Below, one piece after another: positions 53,526 through 63,552 of a stretch of 64,000 bases of DNA; position 1 is the first letter of the stretch, and the number at the start of each line of letters is the position of its first letter. The translations under genes were made by a program, and so were the position numbers. The notes beneath the pieces are model-generated. The model was given only the letters and a program-made list of their open reading frames with translations, had not been told where the DNA came from and did not search any database. Source of the DNA: an uncultured Bacteroidota bacterium (lineage in GTDB: Bacteria > Bacteroidota > Bacteroidia > Flavobacteriales > Flavobacteriaceae); assembly GCA_902622595.1 (NCBI GenBank), contig CACNQM010000003.1, positions 62,001 to 126,000 of the forward strand. The letters are read 5' to 3'.

Positions 53526-55025
53526 TTAAAGTTTAATTGAAATTGAAGCATAAACAGAATATAAGTCCTTATCAACATCATATATATCAGTCAAACCTCT
53601 CGAGTATAACTTATTTTTTATAAAATCATTATACTTTTTAATACCTAAATCTAAGTCAACATAGCCATAGTTTATTCCTACTCCTGCAGAAACTCCACTA
53701 ATTTTATTTTTTAAATCTATATCAGGTCCTTTATAATAAAAATATCCAGCTCTTAAATTTAAATTTTTAAGTCTGTATTCTCCTCCAAATCGAATTGATT
53801 CAGAATTACCAGCCATATTTTTTTTTATAGAGTAATTAAGTGAATTTAAGTATGAGTCATTTCCATTACCATCATCAAATTTGGCATTATTAAATTTAGT
53901 AATCTCATAATCAAAACTTAATAAACCTCTAGAGCCAAAAATATATGCAATACTAAAGAGTGATTTTGAAGGTAGTTTAAGCTCATACTCTTCATATATA
54001 TTTATTGTGTTAGGGTCAATATTGTATGTTGTTAACCCATCTTTTTTAATTATGTCTGTTTCAATGATTTGGCTAGTTTCTTCTTCTATATTCAATATAG
54101 TTGGGGTAGAATAGGACAATCCAACCCTTAATTGTTTAATCTTAATTATACTTCCAACCTGGAAGGAAAATCCAGTTCCAAATGCTATTAGGTCTTCCTT
54201 TAAAAATACTCTTTGAACATTAGAATTATTAGCATAACCAAATTCTTCAAATGTTTTTGTTTCTTCAAATAATAATTCGTGCATATTAATATTTATTCCG
54301 GTAAATAAATGATTGTTTACAGAGAATCCAAGATTTATACTATGTTTAAAATGATTACCTGTTCTAAATATATCTAAATTTTGATCTAAATTATTATATA
54401 GCGCATTGGAGACATATTTTCCAAAATCGTCATCACCTTCATTAATGATATAGCTTTGATATCCAAGAAAAGCTTGTTGATCAGCAAATCCATAATTTTC
54501 TCCTAAATAACTATAAACACTTTGAGTGGTTTCATTATCATAAATTAACAAGTCTTCTGTAGGAACACCATCTGCGTAATAAAGAAAATAATTATCAATC
54601 CCATTGTTATTTTTTCCAGAAAGTATAAAAGAACTATCAAAATCTCTTAAAATATGGTTGTTATAGGCAACTGAAAATTTAGATCTTCTGTTTTCAAAAA
54701 CAAGAACTACGCCTGCGCCAGCATAAGAATAAAAATCTTTTTTGGATGATGATTTATAATTATTAAGTTGATTAAATATTTTAAGATTTTTATAGTTTAA
54801 ATTAAATCCAACTTTGGAATTAGTAAAAACGGAAGAACCTGCAGGGTTAATTGAAATTGCACTCAAATCACCTCCAAGTGCTCCAAAAGCTCCACCCATT
54901 GAATTATATCTAGCAGATCCCTCATGCATAAAAGAGTTATATCTTAAGGCATCTTCGAATGTTTGAGCTAAACTAGAAAATGTTACATTTAAGATAAAGT
55001 ATAGATAGAAATATTTTCTAAGCAT
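53526..55025 (-). CDS. OmpP1/FadL/TodX-family outer membrane protein
   Basis: 499 aa, signal peptide ends SLA|QT. ARYNSMGGAFGALGGDLSA and INPAGSSVF are the N-terminal plug hallmark of FadL-type channels. The rest alternates as beta strands, ending in IKL. The closest named relatives are called hemin receptor in Bacteroidota; substrates are probably hydrophobic. Its ATG is next to the stop of the upstream lipoprotein gene, so the two are co-expressed and may work together. Confidence 0.82.
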   Translation of the reverse strand: MLRKYFYLYFILNVTFSSLAQTFEDALRYNSFMHEGSARYNSMGGAFGALGGDLSAISINPAGSSVFTNSKVGFNLNYKNLKIFNQLNNYKSSSKKDFYSYAGAGVVLVFENRRSKFSVAYNNHILRDFDSSFILSGKNNNGIDNYFLYYADGVPTEDLLIYDNETTQSVYSYLGENYGFADQQAFLGYQSYIINEGDDDFGKYVSNALYNNLDQNLDIFRTGNHFKHSINLGFSVNNHLFTGININMHELLFEETKTFEEFGYANNSNVQRVFLKEDLIAFGTGFSFQVGSIIKIKQLRVGLSYSTPTILNIEEETSQIIETDIIKKDGLTTYNIDPNTINIYEEYELKLPSKSLFSIAYIFGSRGLLSFDYEITKFNNAKFDDGNGNDSYLNSLNYSIKKNMAGNSESIRFGGEYRLKNLNLRAGYFYYKGPDIDLKNKISGVSAGVGINYGYVDLDLGIKKYNDFIKNKLYSRGLTDIYDVDKDLYSVYASISIKL

Positions 55026-56162
55026 TTAATTAATCTTGCCGCCTCTTGATCCTCCTCTTGAGCTACCTGAACTTACACCTGAGCTTGACCTTGAAGAAGA
55101 TGATCTAAATCCACTAGTTTGTGTAGGCCTTGAATTACTTGATCTTGAAAAGTTATTGTTTGAATATGAAGAGTTTGATCTATATCTTGTAGATGAACTA
55201 TTTGAATAATTTGGAGTTAAACGTGAATTATATTCAGATGATCTGTTATAGTAATTTCCTCTTTGACTTGGGTTTATTGATCTTACTTCGCTATATGCTC
55301 TTCTAATATTATCGCTTTTGATTTGACTTAAGTTGGGAACGGATCTATTTTTATTATAAACAGAATTTCTATTGGAGTAAACTCCAATTAAGTTATTGTT
55401 AATGTTTCTTGAGGCCTCAGCCTTTCTTTCAACTACATCAAAATTAACATTTTGTCTATTCCTGGTAATATATGAATTTCCGTTTATCGCACTTCTTAGG
55501 TACAAACTAGATGCTCTTGTTTGTTGAGAATTGCTGTCTCTTGTAACTCCATTAGATGAGATTCTTTCACCTCTCCTTGAAGCAGAATTGCTAAAGCTTG
55601 GTCTGGATGTATTAGAATTTTCATTACTATACTGGTATTTATTTACAATTGAGTCATACATACCACCGTAATACCACGGTAAGTACCTTCTGTATCTAGT
55701 CATATACCAATAATAACTTCCTGGTGAAGTAGCAAAAGGTGAAAAATAAAAACTATAATGTCCGTAAAATGGATAACCCATTTCATACCCAAAAAGATTA
55801 TGATAAAATGATGGTCCAAAACCATAACCACCATAACCAAGGTAAGGGTTGAATCCCATGTTAAAATAAAATGGGTCATAATAGTATCTTCCATAACTAG
55901 GGAAAAAATTGTTTACAATTTCGGTTGACTCAGGATTAGCTCCCCAAGGAAGATATTGTGAGATATTTTCACTTGAAGAATAAGAATCTGTCGGTTCTTG
56001 TAAATATTCACTAAACACAACCTCGTAATCAATACCTCTTTCACTGGACACGTAAATGCCATCGTTGTCTCCATAATATGATGCTAGTTGGTATGCATTA
56101 CAACCTATGAATAGGACTAATAACATAGATAAGATTAATAAACCTGAAATTTTTTTCATCAA
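55026..56162 (-). CDS. Tyr/Gly-rich then Ser/Arg-rich lipoprotein of unknown function
   Basis: 378 aa. Lipobox FIGC (C21). Residues about 85-175 are rich in Tyr, Phe, Gly and Pro (YLGYGGYGFGPSFYHNLFGY). Residues 180-378 are low-complexity Ser, Arg and Asn, ending SSRGGSRGGKIN. No family identified with certainty; flavobacterial relatives, where named at all, carry accidental names. Adjacent to the FadL-type gene, divergent from proS. The tail is probably disordered and could interact with surface polysaccharide or protein; inference. Confidence 0.75.
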   Translation of the reverse strand: MMKKISGLLILSMLLVLFIGCNAYQLASYYGDNDGIYVSSERGIDYEVVFSEYLQEPTDSYSSSENISQYLPWGANPESTEIVNNFFPSYGRYYYDPFYFNMGFNPYLGYGGYGFGPSFYHNLFGYEMGYPFYGHYSFYFSPFATSPGSYYWYMTRYRRYLPWYYGGMYDSIVNKYQYSNENSNTSRPSFSNSASRRGERISSNGVTRDSNSQQTRASSLYLRSAINGNSYITRNRQNVNFDVVERKAEASRNINNNLIGVYSNRNSVYNKNRSVPNLSQIKSDNIRRAYSEVRSINPSQRGNYYNRSSEYNSRLTPNYSNSSSTRYRSNSSYSNNNFSRSSNSRPTQTSGFRSSSSRSSSGVSSGSSRGGSRGGKIN

Positions 56163-56222
56163 ACTAAATTTATAAATAATATTTTAAATGTAAATTACTA
56201 CTTTTATACTACTTAAATAGTA

Positions 56223-56254
56223 ACAATAATTGTGCCACTTTTTACAATAATTGT
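56223..56254. repeat. tandem palindrome between lipoprotein gene and proS
   Basis: ACAATAATTGT occurs at 56223-56233 and again at 56244-56254, identical, each with perfect 5-nt arms, and starts 21 nt apart, two helical turns. It lies in the 108-nt divergent gap, 16 nt before the proS ATG. Arrangement fits a two-site operator. Confidence 0.45.
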
Positions 56255-56270
56255 TGATAAGATTTAATCA

Positions 56271-57749
56271 ATGGGAAAAAAAATAACTCCTAGAAATATT
56301 GACTATTCAAAATGGTATAATGATATTGTCTCTGAGGCAGGTTTAGCTGAATCTTCTGATGTGAGAGGTTGCATGGTTATCAAGCCTTATGGTTTTGCAA
56401 TTTGGGAATTAATGAAATCTCAGCTTGATAGTATGTTCAAGGAGACAGGCCATGAAAATGCTTATTTTCCTCTATTTGTTCCAAAATCACTATTCGAGGC
56501 TGAAGAAAAAAATGCAGAAGGTTTTGCTAAGGAGTGTGCTGTAGTTACACATTACAGACTGAAAAATGATTCTGATAAAAAAGGTAAACTTACAGTTGAC
56601 CCAGATTCTAAACTTGAAGAAGAGCTTATTGTTAGACCAACTAGTGAGGCAATTATATGGAATACATATAAAAGATGGATACAATCATACAGAGACTTAC
56701 CCATACTCATTAATCAATGGTCTAATGTTGTCAGATGGGAAATGAGAACTAGACTCTTTCTTAGAACTGCTGAGTTTTTATGGCAAGAGGGTCATACTGC
56801 ACATGCAACAAAAGAGGAAGCTTTGAAGGAAACAAAATTGATTAACAATATTTATTCTGAATTCGCAGAGAAATATATGGCTATGCCAGTTATTCAAGGA
56901 TCAAAATCTGAGTCAGAAAGATTTGCTGGTGCTGAAGAAACTCTTTGTATTGAAGCATTAATGCAAGATGGAAAAGCCTTGCAGGCTGGTACATCTCATT
57001 TTCTTGGTCAAAACTTTGCTAAGGCTTTTGATGTTAAGTTTGCAGATAAATCGGGAAAACTAGAATATGTCTGGGCTACTTCTTGGGGTGTTTCGACTAG
57101 ATTAATGGGTGCTCTAATTATGTCGCACAGCGACGATAATGGTCTAATTCTTCCTCCATTACTTGCACCAACTCAAATAATTATTATTCCTTTAATTAAG
57201 TCTGAGCAAAGTTCTGAAAAAATATTAAATAAGACAAATGTTTTATATAATTCAATTAAAAAGACAGGAGTAAGAGTTAAGATTGATGATAGAGAGAATA
57301 TAAGCCTTGGCTTTAAACTAAATGATTCAGAGGTTAAAGGAATTCCAATGAGAATAGTTATAGGAGAAAAGGAAGCTGAAAAAGATGAGTTTGATATTTT
57401 CTTCAGATATAATCTTGAGAAAGTTTCTGCTAAGTTTTCTGAATTAACATCTATTGTAGAATCATCTATAAATAAAATCCAAAAGGAAATGATACTAAAG
57501 TCTAAAAAAAGATTAAAAAATCATACTCATGAGGCCAGTTCATATGATGAGTTTAAAGAATTGATTTCTTCTCAAAGTGGATTTATAATTGCAGGTTGGG
57601 ATGGAACCAGCGCAACTGAGGAAGCGATAAAATCAGAAACAAAAGCAACTATAAGATGTATCCCTGATGACTTTAACAATAGAGGAGTTAAATGTATCTA
57701 TTCTGGTGAACCTGCTCGCTATAAAGTAATATTTTCAAAATCTTATTGA
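56271..57749 (+). CDS. proS: prolyl-tRNA synthetase, archaeal/eukaryotic type
   Basis: 492 aa class IIa synthetase without the bacterial editing insertion. Motif 1 region, [39 protein letters not shown] (motif 2), [15 protein letters not shown] and [15 protein letters not shown] (motif 3) are clear; a C-terminal zinc-like domain ends the chain. This type is usual in Bacteroidota. Followed by tRNA-Glu on its own promoter. Confidence 0.94.
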   Translation: MGKKITPRNIDYSKWYNDIVSEAGLAESSDVRGCMVIKPYGFAIWELMKSQLDSMFKETGHENAYFPLFVPKSLFEAEEKNAEGFAKECAVVTHYRLKNDSDKKGKLTVDPDSKLEEELIVRPTSEAIIWNTYKRWIQSYRDLPILINQWSNVVRWEMRTRLFLRTAEFLWQEGHTAHATKEEALKETKLINNIYSEFAEKYMAMPVIQGSKSESERFAGAEETLCIEALMQDGKALQAGTSHFLGQNFAKAFDVKFADKSGKLEYVWATSWGVSTRLMGALIMSHSDDNGLILPPLLAPTQIIIIPLIKSEQSSEKILNKTNVLYNSIKKTGVRVKIDDRENISLGFKLNDSEVKGIPMRIVIGEKEAEKDEFDIFFRYNLEKVSAKFSELTSIVESSINKIQKEMILKSKKRLKNHTHEASSYDEFKELISSQSGFIIAGWDGTSATEEAIKSETKATIRCIPDDFNNRGVKCIYSGEPARYKVIFSKSY

Positions 57750-57774
57750 TATATTAAAATTTAAATTAAATTTG
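57746..57774 (+). promoter_or_regulatory. promoter of tRNA-Glu / rpsT
   Basis: TTG (57746-57748), 18-nt spacer, TAAATTTG (57767-57774): matches TTG-N18-TAnnTTTG. Start would be near 57781, just before the tRNA. It lies across the proS stop codon. Confidence 0.6.
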
Positions 57775-57784
57775 CACCCTGATT

Positions 57785-57856
57785 GGCCCGTTCGTCTATC
57801 GGTTAGGACCTCAGGTTTTCATCCTGGAAAGAGGGGTTCGATTCCCCTACGGGCTA
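57785..57856 (+). tRNA. tRNA-Glu (UUC)
   Basis: 72-nt cloverleaf: acceptor GGCCCGT with ACGGGCT, D-arm containing TATCGGTTAGGA, anticodon loop TTTTCAT (anticodon TTC) closed by CAGG and CCTG, T-arm GGGGTTCGATTCCCC, discriminator A. CCA not encoded. Confidence 0.96.
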
Positions 57857-57869
57857 CAAAATAAAAATT

Positions 57870-58112
57870 ATGGCAAATCATAAGTCTGCTTTAAAAAGAA
57901 TTCGTTCTGATGAAACTAAAAAGTCTTTGAATAAACTTCAGCATAAGACTACAAGAAATGCTATCAAAAAATTGAAAGATGCTAAATCGAAAAAAGAAGC
58001 TGCTAAGCTTTATCCTGGTGTTGTTTCTTTAATTGATAAGTTGGCAAAGAAGAATGTAATTCACAGAAATAAAGCTTCAAATCTTAAATCTAAATTAAGT
58101 AAGCTGAAGTAA
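57870..58112 (+). CDS. rpsT: 30S ribosomal protein S20
   Basis: 80 aa, very basic. MANHKSALKRIRSDETKK and the following helices, ending RNKASNLKSKLSKL, match S20, which binds 16S rRNA early in assembly. Starts 13 nt after tRNA-Glu, so both share one transcript. Convergent rho ends on the next base with no room for a separate terminator. Confidence 0.95.
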   Translation: MANHKSALKRIRSDETKKSLNKLQHKTTRNAIKKLKDAKSKKEAAKLYPGVVSLIDKLAKKNVIHRNKASNLKSKLSKLK

Positions 58113-59537
58113 TCAAGAGTTCATTGAAATAAGAAACTCTTCATTATTTTTGGTTTTTTTGAATCTATCATTGATAAATTCCATAGCCTCTACAGGGTTC
58201 ATATCTGCAAGATATTTCCTCATTATCCACATCCTCTGAATTGTGTTTTCATCTAAAAGAAGGTCATCTCGTCTTGTACTTGATGAAACAAGATCAATTG
58301 CTGGGAAAATTCTTCTGTTTGAAATCCTTCTGTCTAACTGAAGCTCCATGTTTCCAGTTCCTTTAAACTCTTCAAAAATTACTTCATCCATTTTTGAACC
58401 AGTTTCTGTTAAAGCAGTTGATATTATCGAAAGTGAACCACCATTTTCAATATTTCTGGCAGCACCAAAGAATCTCTTTGGTTTATGAAGCGCGTTTGCA
58501 TCAACACCACCACTTAATATCTTACCTGAGGCGGGTTGAACAGTATTATATGCTCTTGCTAACCTTGTAATTGAATCTAGAAGAATTACGACATCATGAC
58601 CACACTCTACAAGTCTTTTAGCTTTTTCAAGAACTATATTTGCAACTCTAACATGTCTGTCAGCAGGCTCGTCAAATGTTGATGCTACAACTTCACCTTT
58701 TACATTCCTTTGCATGTCAGTAACTTCCTCTGGTCTCTCATCTATAAGTAAAATAATTTGAAATACTTCTGGATGATTTGCAGCAATAGCATTTGCCACA
58801 TCTTTTAAAAGCATGGTTTTACCAGTTTTTGGTTGTGATACTATCATTCCCCTTTGCCCTTTTCCAATTGGAGAGAAAAGGTCTATAATCCTTGTAGAAA
58901 TTGTACTTTCTTTTGATGAAATATTAAATTTTTCCTCTGGGAATAATGGTGTTAAATGCTCAAACGAAACTCTATCTCTAACCACCTCAGGATTCAGTCC
59001 ATTTATTTTATTCACTTTTATTAAAGGAAAATACTTTTCGCCATCTTTAGGAGGTCTAACTGTTCCATGAACGGTATCCCCTGTTTTGAGACCAAAAAGC
59101 TTTATTTGAGATTGAGAAACATATATATCATCTGGGGAAGATAGGTAGTTATAATCTGAGGATCTTAAAAATCCATATCCATCTTGCATTATCTCAAGAA
59201 CACCTTCAGATTCAATAATTCCGTCAAACTCAAAATCTGGTTCTTTATATTTCCTCCTATTATCTTTATTAAAGTTGTCTTCTTTTTTATTTGAAAAGTT
59301 TTTATTATGATGACCTTTATTAGATCCATTTCTTGGTCTTTTTTCGAAGTTGTTTTGTTTATTTTCTTCGAATTGAGGTTTTGTGTCAACAGAACTTGTT
59401 TCTTGATCAGGATTTTTTGTAATAGCATCAATTAAATCTTGTTTTTTCATGCCTTTCGTATCTTTTAAACCAATTTGTTCTGCAATTTCAATAAGCTCAG
59501 CTAGTTTTTTAGCTTTAAGCATTTTAATATCATACAT
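58113..59537 (-). CDS. rho: transcription termination factor Rho
   Basis: 474 aa. N-terminal Rho-N helix domain ([18 protein letters not shown]), then an Asn/Lys-rich low-complexity insertion (about 50-100), the RNA-binding cold-shock domain ([20 protein letters not shown]), and the hexameric ATPase with SQPKTGKT (Walker A), [13 protein letters not shown] and [14 protein letters not shown]. Start taken at MYDI, 59537; MLKA at 59522 is the alternative. Insertion-bearing Rho is normal in Bacteroidota. Confidence 0.95.
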   Translation of the reverse strand: MYDIKMLKAKKLAELIEIAEQIGLKDTKGMKKQDLIDAITKNPDQETSSVDTKPQFEENKQNNFEKRPRNGSNKGHHNKNFSNKKEDNFNKDNRRKYKEPDFEFDGIIESEGVLEIMQDGYGFLRSSDYNYLSSPDDIYVSQSQIKLFGLKTGDTVHGTVRPPKDGEKYFPLIKVNKINGLNPEVVRDRVSFEHLTPLFPEEKFNISSKESTISTRIIDLFSPIGKGQRGMIVSQPKTGKTMLLKDVANAIAANHPEVFQIILLIDERPEEVTDMQRNVKGEVVASTFDEPADRHVRVANIVLEKAKRLVECGHDVVILLDSITRLARAYNTVQPASGKILSGGVDANALHKPKRFFGAARNIENGGSLSIISTALTETGSKMDEVIFEEFKGTGNMELQLDRRISNRRIFPAIDLVSSSTRRDDLLLDENTIQRMWIMRKYLADMNPVEAMEFINDRFKKTKNNEEFLISMNS

Positions 59538-59599
59538 ATTTAGTGGAAATTTTGTTTGAAATGTTAATAGAAATGTACTTCCTAGGAGAAATAGTTACT

Positions 59600-59631
59600 C
59601 AAATTTACAAATTTATTTTTAAATTCATCAA
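59600..59631 (-). promoter_or_regulatory. rho promoter with doubled -7 box
   Basis: Minus strand: TTG (59629-59631) then two adjacent TAAATTTG boxes (59608-59615, 59600-59607), 13 and 21 nt away. Predicts a 5' leader of about 55 nt, which could carry autoregulation as in other rho genes. Confidence 0.4.
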
Positions 59632-59650
59632 ATATCTTAATTAACTGCTT

Positions 59651-60409
59651 ATGACAAGGTATTTTATTGAGTTTTCCTATGATGGTTCAAACTATCATGG
59701 AATTCAAAAACAGCCTAACTCTTCAACTATTCAGGAAATATTGGAAACTAATATCGCAAAGTATAGCGGATCAAATATTAATTTAATATTAGCAGGAAGA
59801 ACAGACGCAGGAGTTCATGCTAAACAAATGTTTGCACATTTTGATATGGATCATGATTTTGATAAATCTAATTTCTGTAGATCTTTAAATATGATGATTC
59901 CAAAAGATATATGTCTTGAATGTTTGTCTTTAGTAAATAAAGACTCACATGCAAGGTTTGATGCACTTAACAGAACCTATGAGTACTATATAAGCTCTAA
60001 GAAAGATCCTTTTAATTTTAAGTTTTCATATTTTTTTAGAGATAAATTAGATATAGATAAAATGAATAAAAGTTGTCAAAGATTGATTAAACATAAAAAT
60101 TTTAAGTGTTTTTCAAAATCTAATACAGATGTAAAAACCTATGATTGTGATATTCAATTCGCAGAATGGAAAATATCGGAGAAAGGTTATAAGTTTTCTA
60201 TAAGGGCTAACAGATTTTTAAGAAATATGGTTAGATCTATTGTTGGAACAATGATTGAAATTGGAACACAAAAAATAACTGATAAGGATTTTCAAATTAT
60301 CTTAGATTCTGAGGATAGAAGGAGAGCAGGGTATTCTGTTCCTGCATCTGGCTTATTTTTAACTAGTATTAATTATAAAAAAATTTTTGAGACAAGTTGG
60401 AGAAAGTAA
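59651..60409 (+). CDS. truA: tRNA pseudouridine(38-40) synthase TruA
   Basis: 252 aa. RYFIEFSYDGSNYHGIQKQ, the catalytic Asp in AGRTDAGVHA, ARFDALNRTYEYYI and NRFLRNMVRSIVGTMIEIG are diagnostic. Modifies U38-U40 in anticodon arms. Overlaps the following ABC gene by 13 nt. Confidence 0.93.
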   Translation: MTRYFIEFSYDGSNYHGIQKQPNSSTIQEILETNIAKYSGSNINLILAGRTDAGVHAKQMFAHFDMDHDFDKSNFCRSLNMMIPKDICLECLSLVNKDSHARFDALNRTYEYYISSKKDPFNFKFSYFFRDKLDIDKMNKSCQRLIKHKNFKCFSKSNTDVKTYDCDIQFAEWKISEKGYKFSIRANRFLRNMVRSIVGTMIEIGTQKITDKDFQIILDSEDRRRAGYSVPASGLFLTSINYKKIFETSWRK

Positions 60410-62160
60410 AAGGTAAAATATTTGATGTTAAATTATTTTCAAAACTTTTAGTTTTTGTCAAGCCATATAACAATACATTTTACGGTGTAATGTTTACAGC
60501 TATTCTTATTTCTCTTTTTTCAACTTTAACCCCTTATCTATTGAAGGTAGTTGTAGATGATTACATTCTTGTAAAGAATTTTGAGGGGATGCAGTCAATA
60601 ATACTACTTATGATATTGGTACTTTTTTTTGAAGTGATTTTTATGTACTTGTTTACTTTCTACGCAAACTGGTTGGGACAAAAAGTAATCAAAGATTTAA
60701 GAGTAAGTGTTTTTAAAAAAATTATCAAATTTAAGATGTCTTTTTTTGATAAAAATGCTGTTGGTAGACTTGTTACAAGAACTGTAAATGATATAGAAAC
60801 TATTGCAAGTATTTTCTCCCAGGGTTTATTTACAATTATAGCTGATATATTAAAGATGATCACTGTTCTTACTGTTATGACTATAATTAGTCTAGAGCTA
60901 ACACTAGTTGTTATATCCATATTTCCCCTTTTAATTATTGCTACAAGAATATTTCAAAAAACAATGAAAGTAGCCTTTGAGAAAGTCAGAAGAGAAGTTG
61001 CAAATCTGAACTCATTTGTACAAGAAAGAATAAGTGGAATAAAAATTGTTCAAATTTTTAATCGTGAAAAAGTTGAAATTAATAATTTCAAAAAAATAAA
61101 TATTAAACACAGAGATGCTTGGTTGCGAACTGTGTGGATCAATTCTATTTTCTTTCCGATTGCCGAAATTTCTACATCAATTTGTATTGGACTTCTTGTT
61201 TGGTATGGTGGTTATAACAATCTAAATGGTGAAAACATATCCTTAGGTACCTTATTTCTTTTTATTTCTATGTCTGGACTGCTATTTCGACCATTGAGAC
61301 AAATAGCTGATAGATTTAATACTCTTCAAATGGGAATGGTTTCTACAGAAAGAATTTTTAATATTCTTGAAAATGATCAGCAAATAAGTGATAATGGAAG
61401 GCTGAAAGACATATCATTAAAAGGTTTAATTGAATTTAATAATGTTAACTTTTCTTATCTAGATAATCAACAAGTCTTAAATAATATCTCATTTAAAATT
61501 AATCCTGGGGAATCTTTTGCTATTGTAGGTCCAACTGGAAGTGGAAAGACTACTATAACAAATTTAATAACTAAATTCTATGAGGTAGATACCGGTAATA
61601 TATTAATTGATGGAAAAGATATTAATCATTATTCTCTTGAAACTGTTAGAAGTAAAATTGGTGTAATTCTTCAAGATGTTTTTCTTTTTGCTGATACTAT
61701 TTTTAATAATATTACTCTGTATAATAAAGACATAACGATAGAAAATGTTGAGAATGCTGCAAAAGAACTTGAGATCCATGACTTTATTAATTCTCTTCCT
61801 GGGGGATACAGTTTTAATGTAAGTGAGAGGGGTGCTACACTTTCTGTAGGTCAAAAGCAGTTAATAGCTTTTCTTCGTGTGTTGGTTAACAATCCTGATA
61901 TTTTAATTCTTGATGAGGCAACTTCATCAATTGATTCTTATTCAGAAGAATTGTTAAAAAATGCTACAAAAAAAATAACAAAGGATAAAACATCAATTAT
62001 AATTGCTCATAGACTTTCAACAATCGAATCAGCAGATAAAATTATCTACATGGAAAATGGAAAAATATTAGAGTCTGGAAATCATAAACAGCTTTTAAGT
62101 ATTTCCAACGGAAAGTTCAAAAAACTATATGAAGAACAATTTGTCGAAGAATTAGTTTAA
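60397..62160 (+). CDS. ABC transporter, fused permease and ATPase (MsbA/MdlB type)
   Basis: 587 aa half-transporter. Six-span domain (about 15-310), then an ATPase with Walker A GPTGSGKT, Q-loop VILQDVFLF, signature LSVGQKQL, Walker B ILILDEATSSID and H-loop IAHRLST. Exporter architecture; substrate unknown (lipid, drug or peptide). Start is TTG at 60397 inside truA; there is no ATG nearby. 3' end overlaps convergent folP by 9 nt. Confidence 0.88.
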   Translation: MEKVKGKIFDVKLFSKLLVFVKPYNNTFYGVMFTAILISLFSTLTPYLLKVVVDDYILVKNFEGMQSIILLMILVLFFEVIFMYLFTFYANWLGQKVIKDLRVSVFKKIIKFKMSFFDKNAVGRLVTRTVNDIETIASIFSQGLFTIIADILKMITVLTVMTIISLELTLVVISIFPLLIIATRIFQKTMKVAFEKVRREVANLNSFVQERISGIKIVQIFNREKVEINNFKKINIKHRDAWLRTVWINSIFFPIAEISTSICIGLLVWYGGYNNLNGENISLGTLFLFISMSGLLFRPLRQIADRFNTLQMGMVSTERIFNILENDQQISDNGRLKDISLKGLIEFNNVNFSYLDNQQVLNNISFKINPGESFAIVGPTGSGKTTITNLITKFYEVDTGNILIDGKDINHYSLETVRSKIGVILQDVFLFADTIFNNITLYNKDITIENVENAAKELEIHDFINSLPGGYSFNVSERGATLSVGQKQLIAFLRVLVNNPDILILDEATSSIDSYSEELLKNATKKITKDKTSIIIAHRLSTIESADKIIYMENGKILESGNHKQLLSISNGKFKKLYEEQFVEELV

Positions 62161-62973
62161 TTTTTTTAAAAGATTTATGCATTGTAATGCCTCTTTTGCA
62201 TCATGAACTCTTAAAATATTTGCTCCTCTTTCTAATGCTAAAATGTTCAGTGCAGTAGTACCATTTAAAGATTCTTCGGGAGTAATACTTAGAGTCTTAT
62301 ATATCATAGATTTTCTGGATAAACCAACTATTATCGGTTTATTAAGAGACTGGAATGACTCTAGTTCTTTTAATATTTTGAAATTATCATCAATAGATTT
62401 ACCAAATCCAAATCCTGGATCTATTATGATATTATTAAAACCTGATTCTTGAAGTTTTTGAATTTTAGTTTTTAAAAATATTTGAATCGATTTGATGACA
62501 TTATCATATTCTGGATTTTCCTGCATATTTTCTGGATCACCCAGCATGTGCATTAATATATATCCTGAATTATAATCTTTAACGACGTTAAAAATATTTG
62601 AATCATATCTCCCTGCGCTTATATCATTAACTATTGAGAAACCTCTTGATAAGGCAAATTCGGCTACATTTGAGTTATAAGTGTCAATTGATAAATGAAT
62701 ATTTCTAAAATTATTAGGTAGCTCAATTATATAATCTGATACTATATCAAGTTCTTTTTTTGGATCTATCAATTTAGATCCTGGCTTTGAGCTAGCAGCC
62801 CCAATATCAATTATTTCAGCTCCATTTGAAATCAAATTGGAAATTTGAGCATTTACCTTGTCAATTGAATCATATTTTCCTCCGTCATAAAAAGAATCTT
62901 GGGATAGATTTATAATTCCCATAATTTTTTTTGTATGTAAATCAAGGATTTTTCCGTTACAATTTAATGTCAT
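62152..62973 (-). CDS. folP: dihydropteroate synthase
   Basis: 273 aa TIM barrel. Joins pABA to dihydropterin pyrophosphate. MGIINLSQDSFYDGGKY, GAEIIDIGAASSKPGS, SIDTYNSNVAEFAL, NDISAGRYD, IIIDPGFGFGKS and GLSRKSMIYK are the ordered family motifs. The usual GGESTRPG loop reads GAASSKPG. Target family of sulfonamides; I do not infer resistance. Acts downstream of folE. Confidence 0.92.
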   Translation of the reverse strand: MTLNCNGKILDLHTKKIMGIINLSQDSFYDGGKYDSIDKVNAQISNLISNGAEIIDIGAASSKPGSKLIDPKKELDIVSDYIIELPNNFRNIHLSIDTYNSNVAEFALSRGFSIVNDISAGRYDSNIFNVVKDYNSGYILMHMLGDPENMQENPEYDNVIKSIQIFLKTKIQKLQESGFNNIIIDPGFGFGKSIDDNFKILKELESFQSLNKPIIVGLSRKSMIYKTLSITPEESLNGTTALNILALERGANILRVHDAKEALQCINLLKKLN

Positions 62974-63012
62974 ACTTTTAACTACTTTTCCAAATTTATA
63001 TTAAAATCTAAT

Positions 63013-63549
63013 ATGGAAGATACAAAGGAACAATATCATAATGTAATAAGTAAATCAAGGGAGATTTTTATTCATAAAAATGCTGATTATGGATCATCAT
63101 GGAGAGTTTTAAGAATAATTTCATTGGTCGATCAGATTAATATTAAAGCTCAAAGAATTAGAAATCTTCAAAATAATATTGCTAATAAAATTGACGAGGA
63201 TCAAATTGCTGAGTTTTATGGAATTATTAATTACTCTATCATGGCGCTTATTCAAATTGAAAAAGGTATTGTGGATGAGCCAGATTTAGATGCAGATGAA
63301 ATAATTAAACTTTATGATAAGAATGTGAACGAAACTTTCGAATTAATGCTAAATAAAAATCATGACTATGGAGAAGCTTGGAGAGAAATGGAAATTGTAA
63401 GTCTTACAGATTTAATTATACAAAAAATATATAGAATGAAAAGTATATTAAAGAATGACGGAAAGACTAATGTAAGTGAGGGAATTGATGCAAATTTTCA
63501 GGATATCTTAAATTATTCAGTTTTTGCTCAAATTTTACTAAAAGAATAA
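63013..63549 (+). CDS. DUF1599 family protein, internally duplicated
   Basis: 178 aa with two similar halves: HKNADYGSSWRVLRIISLVD (about 24-43) and NKNHDYGEAWREMEIVSLTD (about 115-134), each followed by helices with RI-NL or RMKSIL and a final NYS-A-IQ element. This is DUF1599, a Bacteroidota family related in pattern to all-alpha nucleotide pyrophosphohydrolases; activity not shown. In many genomes as I recall it lies between folP and tpiA, as here. Confidence 0.85.
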   Translation: MEDTKEQYHNVISKSREIFIHKNADYGSSWRVLRIISLVDQINIKAQRIRNLQNNIANKIDEDQIAEFYGIINYSIMALIQIEKGIVDEPDLDADEIIKLYDKNVNETFELMLNKNHDYGEAWREMEIVSLTDLIIQKIYRMKSILKNDGKTNVSEGIDANFQDILNYSVFAQILLKE

Positions 63550-63552
63550 AAA

